DNA from: a virus
DNA length: 64,000 nt
Direction: 5' to 3' (one strand)
Virus record (IMG/VR): IMGVR_UViG_3300035126_000631
Location: 1 to 64,000 of that record
Shown here: piece after piece, positions 17,522-28,400 of the stretch
Position numbering within the stretch: the stretch's first letter is position 1
How the letters are laid out: each line of letters begins with the position of its first letter
Notes under the pieces: model-generated
The model's input: the letters and a program-made list of their open reading frames with translations, nothing else
Database searches by the model: none
Told to the model about the DNA's origin: nothing
Made by a program: the position numbers and the translations under genes

Positions 17522-17531
17522 TATAATAACT

Positions 17532-17879
17532 GTGCAACCCGCATGGCAAATCGCAAAACAATGGCACGAGAAATACATCCCAGAGCAGCCGTTTTCGGAA
17601 GCTGTCGTGAACTGTCTGAAAGAGGGAGTTCTCTACTCTTCTCCGGAGATTTTTGTGTGCGGACGGGAAGTGCTTTGGGACGGGGAGACGGTCTACATGA
17701 GTAATCACCCTAACGCATGGTTTGTCCACATGGCCGCTTCGAGTGGTCACACCAATCCGGTCAGAGCCTTCATGCAGGCCGCGACAAAACCCCGTCGCTG
17801 GGTGTTGTGGCACCGTCGCAACGAAGACCGTCTCCGTATTTTTAAGTGGGAAACTCTAGCTAGGAAGGTGGGTCTCTAA
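17532..17879 (+). CDS. T7 gp13-like small internal protein
   Basis: A 115-residue protein starting with GTG inside a junction-motif variant (TAATAACTGTGCA). It contains YMSNHPNAWFVHM and RAFMQAATKPRRWVLWHRR followed by a short helix, the layout of the small protein coded between adaptor and ejection genes in T7-like phages. Probably needed for virion morphogenesis. Its stop overlaps the ATG of the next gene. Confidence 0.55.
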   Translation: MQPAWQIAKQWHEKYIPEQPFSEAVVNCLKEGVLYSSPEIFVCGREVLWDGETVYMSNHPNAWFVHMAASSGHTNPVRAFMQAATKPRRWVLWHRRNEDRLRIFKWETLARKVGL

Positions 17880-20242
17880 TGGGTAATAAAAGCAGCGCAC
17901 CGGCATACCCCAAAGCCGAGATCAACCGTCTAGCGGATCAATACGTCCGCGACCAGCAAGCCGACGTAGGCCCATACCTCAAAGCCATCTCAAACTTTGG
18001 CGATCGGCTCACCAAAAAAGTCGACGACCTTGTCGAGAAAGGTGCGACCAAACTCGATGCTGAAGAGACGGCTTTACTCGGTCGCCTCGATGACTTCAAC
18101 CAACGACTTGTCGAGTTCCAAGCGACCGAGAACACGGAACTCCTCAAGGATCTCGGGGATATCACCGGAGACTTCCGCTCGGCGATGTCCCTCTTGGATG
18201 AGACCGACCGCAAGGAATTCTCGACGGCGCTGAAAAACTTTGAAGAACGTGGAGCCGAGCTTGTCAAAACCTACGACGCACGGGCGACCGCGGAATCTGA
18301 ACGCGGCTTCACTGACAGTCAGAGCGTTCTTGATAAATACGAGGAGGAACGCAAAGCCGACATCGCCAAGACAAAAGGTGAAGAGCTTTCGACGATTACC
18401 AAATATGGGACTGACTCAAAATCACTAGCTGACGAATTTCAGAGGAGTGCTGATGGGTTCCTAAAAAGCTCTTTAGATGAGGCCGACCAAAGAGCGAAAG
18501 ACAGTAAAGACATCACGGGTCGCTTCGACTCTGAGACAAAGGCGCTGACCGACGAGCTTCGTAAAGACTCACTCAGCAACATCGAGCGCAATACCACCGA
18601 AAGGAAATCACTAGCGGATACTTTCCTGTCGATGTCGGGGACTTCTACTTCCGACTACAATCGCCGCTTGGAGGAAGCCCTCAGTCTTTCACCGGAACGC
18701 CTAGCGGAGTTTACCCAAGCGGCCGACTTCATCTCCAAAGCCGCCCTCCAGACCCGGATGGATATGCTGGCTACGGCAGATCCCCGCGCCTTGGAGCTTT
18801 CAGCCATTGCCGACGAAAATGCTGCGGCGCTGATGAGTGGCCGGATCTCGGCCGATGTGCAGGCAAATCTCGCTCGTTCGTCTGCGATGCGTGCTTTGCA
18901 GGGCGGCTTCGGCGCGGGCAGTGAAATGGGTCGTGGCTTGTCGGCACGCGACCTGGGACTGACCTCCTTGGACCTGATGAAGCAAGGCTCGGAGCTAAAC
19001 GACGCGCAGCGTCGATTGAACTACGCGACAAGAGTTGAAGGAGTAGCTAGAGACGCGGGGGCCAATGCGGGTCAATTTCTCGCCAACGACCAGACGCTTC
19101 GGCGCAACCAAGCCGCCGATCTTCTCAGTGCGGAGACCGATCGGAATCGGACTTTCTTTGATGTGAGCGAGCGTGGGCTGGCCAATGAATTGGCGGAAAG
19201 AAATCGCGCTGCGTTAAACTACGCCGACCAAAGCCGGATGTCTTTGACCGACCGGCAAAGGGCTGAACTCGATCAACTCAACAAAGTTGGCGACACGCGA
19301 CAGGCCGCATTCTTACAAGGACGGCAGGACGCACGCGGGGTCTTTGATTATCTGGGCCGCTCCCAAGATCTGATGCTTGGATCCAACCTGGCCGCGATCC
19401 GCTATGGTGCAGAGCGCACCGACAATACTCTCAACACCGCGCTGGCAGGGAATCTCGCCAACATCAACACGCGGACAACGCAGAATCTCGGCATCGCCCG
19501 CGATGTTTTTGCGGGTGAGAGTGATATCAACCGATTGGGCTTTGCCGCCGGTCAAGACAACTTGGCCCAGCGCACCCGCCGACAAGCCGACAATCTGACG
19601 AACATCTGGGACCGCGACTTCCAAGCGCGGCTTGGTGTTTACAATACCAATGTCGGAACTGGGCGTTCGCTCTACGGCACAAATGTCCAAGCGGCCGGGA
19701 ATATTTACAACACTAGCGCCGGGTTTATCCAAAATATGACTGGCAACCAGATCAATACGGCTGGAAATGTCTACCAAGGTGACACCCGTGCTCGGGAGAA
19801 CGCTTTCAATACAATGGCGCAAGTCCGCGGATCGGCGATGGGCACCAAGATAAATGCGGCACAAAAGGGCTGGGAAGTCGATCAAGCCAACTGGGCATCG
19901 GGGAAAAATAGCGACAACGCGATGTGGGGGAGCCTTGTAAACATGGGGGCCACGATTGCCGGGGGAGTCATCGGGACGGCGGCTGGCGGCAACACTATGG
20001 CTGGTTTGCAAATCGGCAGCACTCTTGGTGGCATCGCCAGCAGTGGGATTAGCGGAGGCTCTGGATCGGGCGGAGGCAGTGGATCCAGTGGTGGCGGCAA
20101 TCCGTTCAGCACGATGGGGATGTTTACCAGCGCGTTGGGGGGAATGGGCAAGACCACCGGCTTCGACAATCAGTGGGGGATGTATGGTCGCAACACAAAA
20201 GGATTCGGTAACTTCGACTACGGATCAGGAACAGGAGCTTAA
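17879..20242 (+). CDS. Internal virion / DNA-ejection protein
   Basis: A 787-residue protein beginning MGNKSSAPAYPKAEINRLAD. Residues about 20-330 are a long series of charged helices; the middle is Asn/Ala-rich. Near the C-terminus there is a hydrophobic glycine-rich segment (LVNMGATIAGGVIGTAAGG) followed by a Gly/Ser linker. Coiled coil plus a membrane-active tail and position among ejection genes suggest a component of the channel inserted into the host envelope. Confidence 0.6.
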   Translation: MGNKSSAPAYPKAEINRLADQYVRDQQADVGPYLKAISNFGDRLTKKVDDLVEKGATKLDAEETALLGRLDDFNQRLVEFQATENTELLKDLGDITGDFRSAMSLLDETDRKEFSTALKNFEERGAELVKTYDARATAESERGFTDSQSVLDKYEEERKADIAKTKGEELSTITKYGTDSKSLADEFQRSADGFLKSSLDEADQRAKDSKDITGRFDSETKALTDELRKDSLSNIERNTTERKSLADTFLSMSGTSTSDYNRRLEEALSLSPERLAEFTQAADFISKAALQTRMDMLATADPRALELSAIADENAAALMSGRISADVQANLARSSAMRALQGGFGAGSEMGRGLSARDLGLTSLDLMKQGSELNDAQRRLNYATRVEGVARDAGANAGQFLANDQTLRRNQAADLLSAETDRNRTFFDVSERGLANELAERNRAALNYADQSRMSLTDRQRAELDQLNKVGDTRQAAFLQGRQDARGVFDYLGRSQDLMLGSNLAAIRYGAERTDNTLNTALAGNLANINTRTTQNLGIARDVFAGESDINRLGFAAGQDNLAQRTRRQADNLTNIWDRDFQARLGVYNTNVGTGRSLYGTNVQAAGNIYNTSAGFIQNMTGNQINTAGNVYQGDTRARENAFNTMAQVRGSAMGTKINAAQKGWEVDQANWASGKNSDNAMWGSLVNMGATIAGGVIGTAAGGNTMAGLQIGSTLGGIASSGISGGSGSGGGSGSSGGGNPFSTMGMFTSALGGMGKTTGFDNQWGMYGRNTKGFGNFDYGSGTGA

Positions 20243-20244
20243 CC

Positions 20245-20730
20245 ATGCTTACATCAGTCCTATCTCCCATTAGCATTGCCACTCCAGACACCGCGCCCCC
20301 TTGGGGCTGGAACCCGGCAGCGACGTTTCTGACTGCGTATAACACGCAAGCACAAGCGCGCCGCGATCAGGAAAAGTTTAACATGGCCATGCAGTTGGAA
20401 AGAATTCTTCTTCCAGCCAAAGCGGCTCAAGCCGAGTTCACCCTCAATCAACTCGCCTACGAGACGGAGAACATGGCGAACTCCTATCGTCTGCAAAACG
20501 AAATGGTCAACGAGCGCCGACGCATCATCAGAACTGGCGGCTCCGGTGCCAGCAGCAATGTTGCGGGGAACGGTGGTTCTTCGAATCAGGCTCCTGCTCA
20601 AGATGAGGATCCGACTAGCTTCAATTTGACGGGCACTAGTTATGACCGGAAGCCGGCCGCTCAATCGCAGCCGCAGACGAGTAGTCAGCCGATGGCTAAG
20701 AAGAAAGTGGTAGACTTAACAGGGGTCTAA
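20245..20730 (+). CDS. Small internal virion protein
   Basis: A 161-residue protein with a central helix (QEKFNMAMQLERILLPAKAA, ENMANSYRLQNEMVNERRR), then a low-complexity Gly/Ser/Asn/Gln tail ending in a basic cluster (MAKKKVVDLTGV). It starts 2 bases after the upstream stop. Likely a minor ejection protein. Its TAA opens a short junction motif (TAATAAC) that abuts the next ATG. Confidence 0.55.
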   Translation: MLTSVLSPISIATPDTAPPWGWNPAATFLTAYNTQAQARRDQEKFNMAMQLERILLPAKAAQAEFTLNQLAYETENMANSYRLQNEMVNERRRIIRTGGSGASSNVAGNGGSSNQAPAQDEDPTSFNLTGTSYDRKPAAQSQPQTSSQPMAKKKVVDLTGV

Positions 20731-20734
20731 TAAC

Positions 20735-22414
20735 ATGGCTTTCGATATCACAAATCCGGCTACTTACAGCAAAGACTTCAAAAACCTTCTGCGGCAGAAG
20801 GGTTATGCTGGGAAGAAGGATGTCCCTGTCGAGGAACTGGAAGCTCTCTATGTGGACTACAGCGGAAAGCAGGAGCAGGACACCAAGGTAGCAACCAATC
20901 TGCTTTCGAGTGTGGCGGCAGATCCCGCGCCATATACCGGCGCAATGGCCAGCCAAGATACGTTTCAAGGCGATCAATCTTTCGACCTAACGCAGATAAA
21001 CAACCAGGGCGGAAGCGGTCCGATTTTCTCGACGGTTCAAGCGGTCGATGAGCAAGAAGCCTTGAGGAGACAACAGGCGGAGCAAGCTGCCGCGCAACCT
21101 GACCCGAACGACCAGTTTCGGATGGTGGTGCAGGATCGTATTCTCCCCGCGATTGATGCGATCAAGCAGAAAAGATCGTCGGCAGCCGGCATCAAGAATA
21201 CGTGGGAGCGGAAGATGCAGCAGGACAGTGTGGACCAGCTTGCCGCCACGAGGATCAATGACCTCGTAGCCAGCGGTCTCATCAACTCACAGGATGCTGG
21301 GTTGATTATGAAAAGAGCCGACGAATCCAAAGGTCTGACTTACGAAGAGTCTTTGCGCGGATTCCTCTTTGACCGAATGAACCCGCAGCAACAGACCGAG
21401 GCGGGGGTCTCCGTAGATCCGGAAACGGCCGAGGCTTTGAAGGTCGCTGTGGATGTTTACAAGACGGCTGAAAGTGCAGCCGAATTACGCGCAGACGACC
21501 CGGCTGCTAGGCGTGCTGCTGATGACGCCTACAGAACGGTGCAGAATGTTAAGAAGAAAGCGGGTTTGTCAGTCGAGGTCAATCCCGTCGAAGACTATAA
21601 AACAGTGTTGCGAGATGTGAAGTTCTTGCAGAATGCACAGAATGACGACACCCCGAGGGTGACCTTAAATGACCAAGTCATCGAAGAAGGTAGCTATGGT
21701 GACGCTTTACTCGGGTTGCAAACAAAGCTCGGAACAATAATGGCGTCTCCTGAATTTAGAGAAAAATTACCCGTAATTGATAGGAGAACCTTTGAAACCC
21801 CCGAAGACTACCAAGCCGCGATTCGGAAAGCGGGGCAACTCTACCTAGACGAAAACGGGCAAGTGGTGACCCCAGATATTTTTGCGGAGAAAGAAAAGAA
21901 AGCCCGCTTTACTACTTTTAAGCCAAAGGAAAATGAACCTGTTCCTTCTACTCCGACGGCAGAGCAGCCGGCAAACAATCTCTCTAGAGCGAATAAGAAC
22001 TTAATCCGCCGAATGATTCAAGAGGGCAAAGATTCGACAAATACCAACTTCAAACCCACTCCCGAAATGATCGCCTCGGTCCGGGAAGAGATGAATGAGG
22101 AGCAGATCGAAAGTGCTCTACGTAGTCTTTATGCCGGCAACTCATGGGCCAATAAGATCGGCTTCCGAAATCCGACGATTAAAGACGAAGATATGAGCGG
22201 CGTGCTCGGCCGGACCGAAGATCCCGAAGCAGCCAAGTTCCTCAGTGAAATCGATCCAGAGGTGGTTAAACAAGTCTACGAAAAAGCCGATCGACTCCAA
22301 GGATTCAGTGCTCGCGGGTTAAAGAATGAGGACGGCACATGGAGCCAGAAAGTCGACACCCCCGATAAGGTGCTGTCGCGTATCAGAGCATTAGCATCGA
22401 AGCGTGGTAAGTGA
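20735..22414 (+). CDS. Internal virion protein (559 aa)
   Basis: An acidic, helical, Gln-rich protein. The N-terminus (FKNLLRQKGYAGKKDVPVEE) looks like a small helical module; the middle has coiled coils (EAAKFLSEIDPEVVKQVYEK near the end). It lies immediately before the giant ejection gene, as gp15 does before gp16 in T7. I assign the role by position and composition only. Codon use is more AT-rich than the flanking genes. Confidence 0.5.
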   Translation: MAFDITNPATYSKDFKNLLRQKGYAGKKDVPVEELEALYVDYSGKQEQDTKVATNLLSSVAADPAPYTGAMASQDTFQGDQSFDLTQINNQGGSGPIFSTVQAVDEQEALRRQQAEQAAAQPDPNDQFRMVVQDRILPAIDAIKQKRSSAAGIKNTWERKMQQDSVDQLAATRINDLVASGLINSQDAGLIMKRADESKGLTYEESLRGFLFDRMNPQQQTEAGVSVDPETAEALKVAVDVYKTAESAAELRADDPAARRAADDAYRTVQNVKKKAGLSVEVNPVEDYKTVLRDVKFLQNAQNDDTPRVTLNDQVIEEGSYGDALLGLQTKLGTIMASPEFREKLPVIDRRTFETPEDYQAAIRKAGQLYLDENGQVVTPDIFAEKEKKARFTTFKPKENEPVPSTPTAEQPANNLSRANKNLIRRMIQEGKDSTNTNFKPTPEMIASVREEMNEEQIESALRSLYAGNSWANKIGFRNPTIKDEDMSGVLGRTEDPEAAKFLSEIDPEVVKQVYEKADRLQGFSARGLKNEDGTWSQKVDTPDKVLSRIRALASKRGK

Positions 22415-22425
22415 TACCTTGACCG

Positions 22426-25400
22426 ATGGCTTGGTATGATGACCCAGAAGAAGTCCGTCGCGTCACCGCAGAAGCTCTCGGACTCGGACTAGAGGATCCG
22501 GAATCCGCGGAGGAACCCGACCTCGGACCGCGGCTCAGTCTCAATACGGTCGCCCCTGATGAGTCTCGTGCGGTTGAGGTGACCGAGAAGAAATGGTGGG
22601 AAGATCCGGATGCCGTCGAGGCGGCGATGCGGGAAGCGGGTGTTGCTGTGGCTGCTCCGATGCGGTCGAAACGGTCATTGACTGGAGAAATTGGCGCTGG
22701 ATTGGAACGAGGCACAGACCAGACCCAGGGGCTTCTTTATGGATTCAGCGGACTTCTTGGGCAGGCTATCGGGGTTGAAGAATTGGAGCAGTTTGGTTTG
22801 GAGAATTATGCCCGCAAGATGGAGGAGGCAGCGGAGAACCAAGCCTCGATCCAAGATCCGACCGAGGACATCGACGGGCTAGGGGACTTCGGTCTTTATG
22901 CGGCTGGGATAATAAGTGAGCAACTCCCGCAGCTTTTAATTTCTCTCGGTGGTGCAGGCTTGGGTGGGGCTGCGGCCAAAACAGCAGCCCAGCGCATCAT
23001 CGCCAACGAAGTCGCCAAGCGCACGGCGGCAGGCATGGCCAAGAATGAAGCGGCAAAAGAAGTCGCGCAGCTTGTCGCACAGAACGCGCTGACCGCAGCC
23101 GGAACCGCCGCCAAGCGCGGGGCGGTCGGCGGGGCTTACTTGGCCAACTTCGGCCAGATCGCTGGCGGGAGTTTCGGGCAGATGGCACAGGAATTGGGTG
23201 AGGGTAATGCCGCGCAAGCGGCAGCATTTGCCGCGCCTGGAGCCGCACTCGACACGCTCGGGGAAGTCTTTGTCGCTGGAAAGTTTTTGAAGCCCCTCTC
23301 TCAAGCGCAACGTGCAGCCGTGGAAGGCGTGAAGCCTTTGACCCTCGGCCGCATCGGGGGAGGTCTTGCCGGTGGGGCGGCAAGTGGATCTGCTGTGGAG
23401 GGGCCGACTGAGTATATCCAAACCGGATTGGAGCAAGCGGCCCTCGGATCGGCAGACCCGAATCGCACGGTGGGGGATGTCGTTATGACGCCGGAAGCCG
23501 AACGTGAGCGTCAGATCGCCGCGGCGGCTGGTGCCACGGTCGGCGGTCTTCTCGGCGGTGCGGGTGGTGTGGTCGAAGTGGCGTTCTCCCCGCGGACGAC
23601 CGAGGCGCTCCGGACAAAGAGGCAGCAACAGCAGACCGGAAGCGAATTGCCGCCCGAGCAAAGCCAAGAGCAGGAGCAACAGCAAGAAGCCCCCGCTGAT
23701 GAAGAGTGGTCGGAGCCAATTACGATCCAGAGCCGCAACGAGGAATATAACAATCTCGAATACCGCCAGAACAAGGCGGGTCAGGTGTGGGCGTTCAATG
23801 TGCCAGAGGTGAGCCGCTTCGGAGCATTTGCCATCCCGACCAAATACGGCCAAGGCGTTCTGCTTAATCCTGCGTTCGAAGGTGCTTCGGATATCCGCAG
23901 CGAAGTGAAGGCCAAGCTCGCGGAGATGGCCGATCCAGAGGCGTTCAAGGCACCGCCCGTCACACCGCCGAAGAAGGTCGAGGAGAACCTCGAAGATGCG
24001 GATCTGGTGGAGGGTGAAGAAGTTGCCTCCAACGCCGAGGAGCTTGCCGCTGCGGCCGAGCGCCGCCGTTTACGTGACCAAGAAATTTTGACCCGCGACT
24101 TGGAGTCCGCGGCGGCGACCTTGGCCCGCCCGCAAGAGGATGCCAAGGGCTTCGTCGACAATCTCAAGGAAGGCGACCAAGTCAGTGTGCTGACCGAGGA
24201 CGGCGAAGGTAATGCCTTCGCGATCCCGATGACGTTCGTGCGGCTGAATCAAAACGGCCAAGCCCAACTCCGCAGTGAGCCGGATGAGGATAACAAAGTC
24301 GCCACCCGGCTTTACGATGCAGATGAGTTCAACCGGATCACGACACGTCCGGCCGAGCAAGTGGCTCCCGCCGCCGCGACTACCGGAACTGGCATTAAGG
24401 TGTCGCCGCTAACCGCGCCGATCCGTCCTGCTGCCGAAGGTGAGCAGTTGAGTGAGGCCGAGCGGGCGCAGAATCTTCTCTACTTCAAAGATGTCGAGGG
24501 TTCGAAGATCGATGACAATCTTTGGATCAACTCGGCGCGTGAACTCGGCGTGCCGATCACGCCGGAGACGACGGGTGCAATCGCCGAGCAGGAGATCCGC
24601 AACCGCTTCGGTGTCGAGCGCACTACGACCAAGCAGGATGATCCGGCGAGCCAAGTGCTCATGGACGCTCTCGGGCCGAACCCGACCAGACAGAAGCTCG
24701 AATCGATGACGGGCACGCGCTGGACGGGCAAGGGGAGCAAGTTCACCTGGATGTTGCCGGATAAGCTCGGCGGCAAAGGCATCCCAGTCACGACACGACT
24801 TTTCAATCGTAAGGCTCCGGCCGAGGCGTTGCCGATACCGCAGCGTTCGACGACCCGTGGATTCAAGCCCGAGGAGCAGGGCGGCACGGCTCCGGCTGCA
24901 CCGGACATCCAGACCACAGGACCGGACCTCATTGCCAAGAGCAGCGCGGAATTTGTCGGTGTCCGCAAGGGCGAGAAAAACGAACTTGTCTCTGCCCGTC
25001 CGACCCGCGGGCAGGACAACGCGACTTATCTCCAAGAGGTCGATACCGCTGCCGACACGACGATCCGGCAGATGAACTATCTTGGACAGCCCGTGCTGGT
25101 CACACCGGAGACGGCGCAATCGCTGGCCGAGGCCAACCAATTCTGGACTGAACACGAGCAGCGGCAGAAAGCAGGCACGGCTAAAGTGGATCGCCAGCCC
25201 GTGCGCTTCTATACGCAAGAGCGTTCGGATAAAGACGGCAACCGCAACACTTTCATCACGGGCGTCACCTATGAAGGGCGCACGTATCGTGTCGGCAAGA
25301 CTCCGCAGGAATTTTCCGTAGATCGTGCGCTAACCCAGCGCGGAGCCAAGAGCCGACGCCGAGGCTTGGGGATCTACGATCCGATCCGTATCGCTTCGCC

Positions 25401-28400
25401 GTCCCGCATCGCACGAAGCGAGGCGGGTATGGCATCGGCCAAGACAGAAGCAGGGGATGGTCCGCTGACAGAAGCCCTTCGCGGTGTGCAGGGTCGTGCC
25501 GCGATCGCAGAACTCAATGATGCCGAGAATGCGGTCTATGGCTTCTTCGATGATAAGATCACCAGTCCGATCCTGAATATCCAAGATCCGGCCGTGACGA
25601 CCGAAGTGCGTGACACGGCGCTGGAAACAGCCAGGGGCAAGGTCGCGGCGGCATTCCTCAAAGCGAAGAAGGCCAACCCGAGCGAGAAGACCAAGGTGCT
25701 GCCCGGCCGTCAGCGCACGATCGGCGAAAAGGTCTCCGACAAACTCATCGCCTACCAAGAAGCCAAGCGAGGTCTCGCGATTCAGGCTTTGCGCGACAAG
25801 TTCCGCGGGCTGAGTGAGAAGGCGACCGCAGCCAAAGCCGCAGCCCGCGGAACAGGCGCGGGTAAGGCGCTCAAGATGTCGCCGCAGGGGGCGATGAACC
25901 TCATCACCCGTGCCCGTCGAGGGCAGAAGGCCGGCATCCCCGAGGCCAAGCGTGCAACCCGCGATGAGGCGCTCACTGCGTTGCAGGAACTCGTGGACTT
26001 CGGTGCGCTCGATCAAGAGAAGAAGGACGCGCAGATCAGGCGCATCCTCGATAAGGCCGAGAAGTTCTCCGAGGTCGATCGCGACTTCATGGCCGAGCAG
26101 ATCATCTCGGAGTTGGCCGAAGCGGATAAAGCTCTTGCCACTCAGCAGGGGCGCAAGTATTCGCGCTCGACGGCCGAGGTTGCCCAAGATCGCCGCCTCG
26201 TCCTTTCCACTTTCAATCTCCTCAACGACTCCAGCATCCGCTCGCTCAATCCCTACAACATCGGCAATAGTGCCTTGAGCGCGGCCAAGCGCACGGCGAC
26301 CCGCAAGGGTATGACCCGCGACGAGGTCAGCCTCGATGACGAGAACCAAGGGGCAGGCGATGAGGTGGCGCTAAAGGCCAGCCAGCCGGACGACAAGGGC
26401 CGGATCGATCAAGCCAAGCTGGCCGAGAGGGGCAAGCGGGTGGGCGTTGAGGACGCCGAGGGCGGGGAAATCGCACCGTTTACCAACAACATAGAGGAGG
26501 CTCTCAACCTGATGGACGAGTTGCCCGACTCTGACCGAGACCTTTTCCTGCGTTATGCCGGTATGGAGATTGAACGCCAAGCGGGCGAACGCAGTCAAAC
26601 TAACCAACCACTCTCAGAAGTCGACCGACTCTGGGCCGGAAGGATAAAATCATACCTCGATGGAAAAATTAACAGATCCCAGCTTGAATACTTCAGAAAC
26701 GAAGAGCGTCGACTCGTCGAACGCACCACTCCCAGAGCGACCCCCGCTGAACTTACGAACCTTCGCCGCGGCGTATCAAATGAGGCGGCACTTTCCGGAG
26801 TTGCTGAATCGCGTGCCGCCCGAACTCCGGACACGGCTCCAACAGGGCGAGCCGAGCGTGTTGTCGGATCTCCTGCGGACCCAGCCGGAACTGTTCAGGA
26901 ATCAACTGCTGGGCAGACTGGAGGACGAGGCGTTCAGCCAACTCCTCGCCGGACAAGAGCCGTCGCCGCAGCAGCCCAGCGAGACTTCGCCGGAGCCATC
27001 CTTGGCCTAGACGAGGCCGAGACCGCGGCTCTGCCGCAAGGGACAGTTGACCGCGTCTACCAGTCCTACCTTGCTACCTTTGATGGCGTCCTCGCGGAGC
27101 AGAGTAATAATCCCCTAACTGCATCCGCCGCACCCGCCGCCGACACGGTGACGGCCGACGGCAAGAAGATGTTCGAGCGGTTCGCCGCCGCACGCCTCAA
27201 TCCCAACCAGCAGCGTGCGGCCATCATCCGCAGCAACATGGCGCAAGCCTACCGCGCCGGACTCTTCGACGAAGATCCGGTCGTGTCGGCCATCAACAAG
27301 ATCGCCACCGACAAGACGCAGCCGATGAACCTCCGGCTCATGGCCAAGGAGTTCGTCAAGAATGCCAAGCGCGGCGTGCGCTTCGACCGCGTCGTCCTCG
27401 ACATCGGACGCTTCACCAAGCCGGGCAACAAGCAGACCACTTGGGCCGGACTCTTCAGCCTGACGCCCGAGGGCGCTCCGGTCGTCTCGATCAACCTGGA
27501 CAACCTCCACGACAAGAACAGCGTCCCGCTCACTTTCCTCCACGAACTCCAGCACGTCGTCATCCGCGACAAGGTGCGCCGCGCTATCCCGCTGACCCGC
27601 GCCGAGGAACAAGCCTTGGCCCGTCTGGAAGATCTCCGCAGCCAAGCGGTCATTGCCGCCGCCCGTCAGCAGGGCATTGAGGTCGGAGCCACACCGAACG
27701 TCAACGCGCTGGCCGAACGACTCTACGCCCTGACCGATCCGAATAGCACGCAGAGCGGAGCCGCCGTCGACAACCGCCGCCTCGCCGGACTGGTCAACTT
27801 GGAAGAGTTCGTCATCGAGATGATCGGCAACCCCGACATGGTGCGGTTGCTCTCTGAACTTGGGTTCGGTGAAGCCCGCACCGACGGCAAACGCTTCAGC
27901 CTGACCGGCGCTCTCCGCAATGCTTGGAACGCGGTCGTCGAACTTATCACCGGAGCTAAAGTTGACCCAACCAGTCCCTTGGCGATGGCGTTCAAGGATA
28001 GTTGGACGGTCAACTTCGGCACGGCTCGCAATCCTAACATCACCGAGATCAAAGCGAGCAAACGCCTGGCCGACCGCCAGCAGGCCCAGACAAGGCAGCA
28101 GTATGTCGAAGGCGAGATCGAAGCCCGCGATATGGCCGGAACGACCCGCGATCGCAACCGCATCATGCAGGAGATCACGGGTCCGGCCGACACGCAGACC
28201 GAAGCCATGCGTTCCTCGATGCTCGATGCCGCCCGCAACATGACCGAGGATCAGTGGGTCGCCGCAGCCCGCGCTCAAGGATTCGACTTCGTCGATCCCG
28301 GTGCCGTCTACCGCCAAGCCAGAGCAGAAGCGGTGCAAGCTGCACCGGAACAAGCTACAGGCGACACGGTTCAGGTTGCAGAGAGCCGTGCCGTAGCTCA

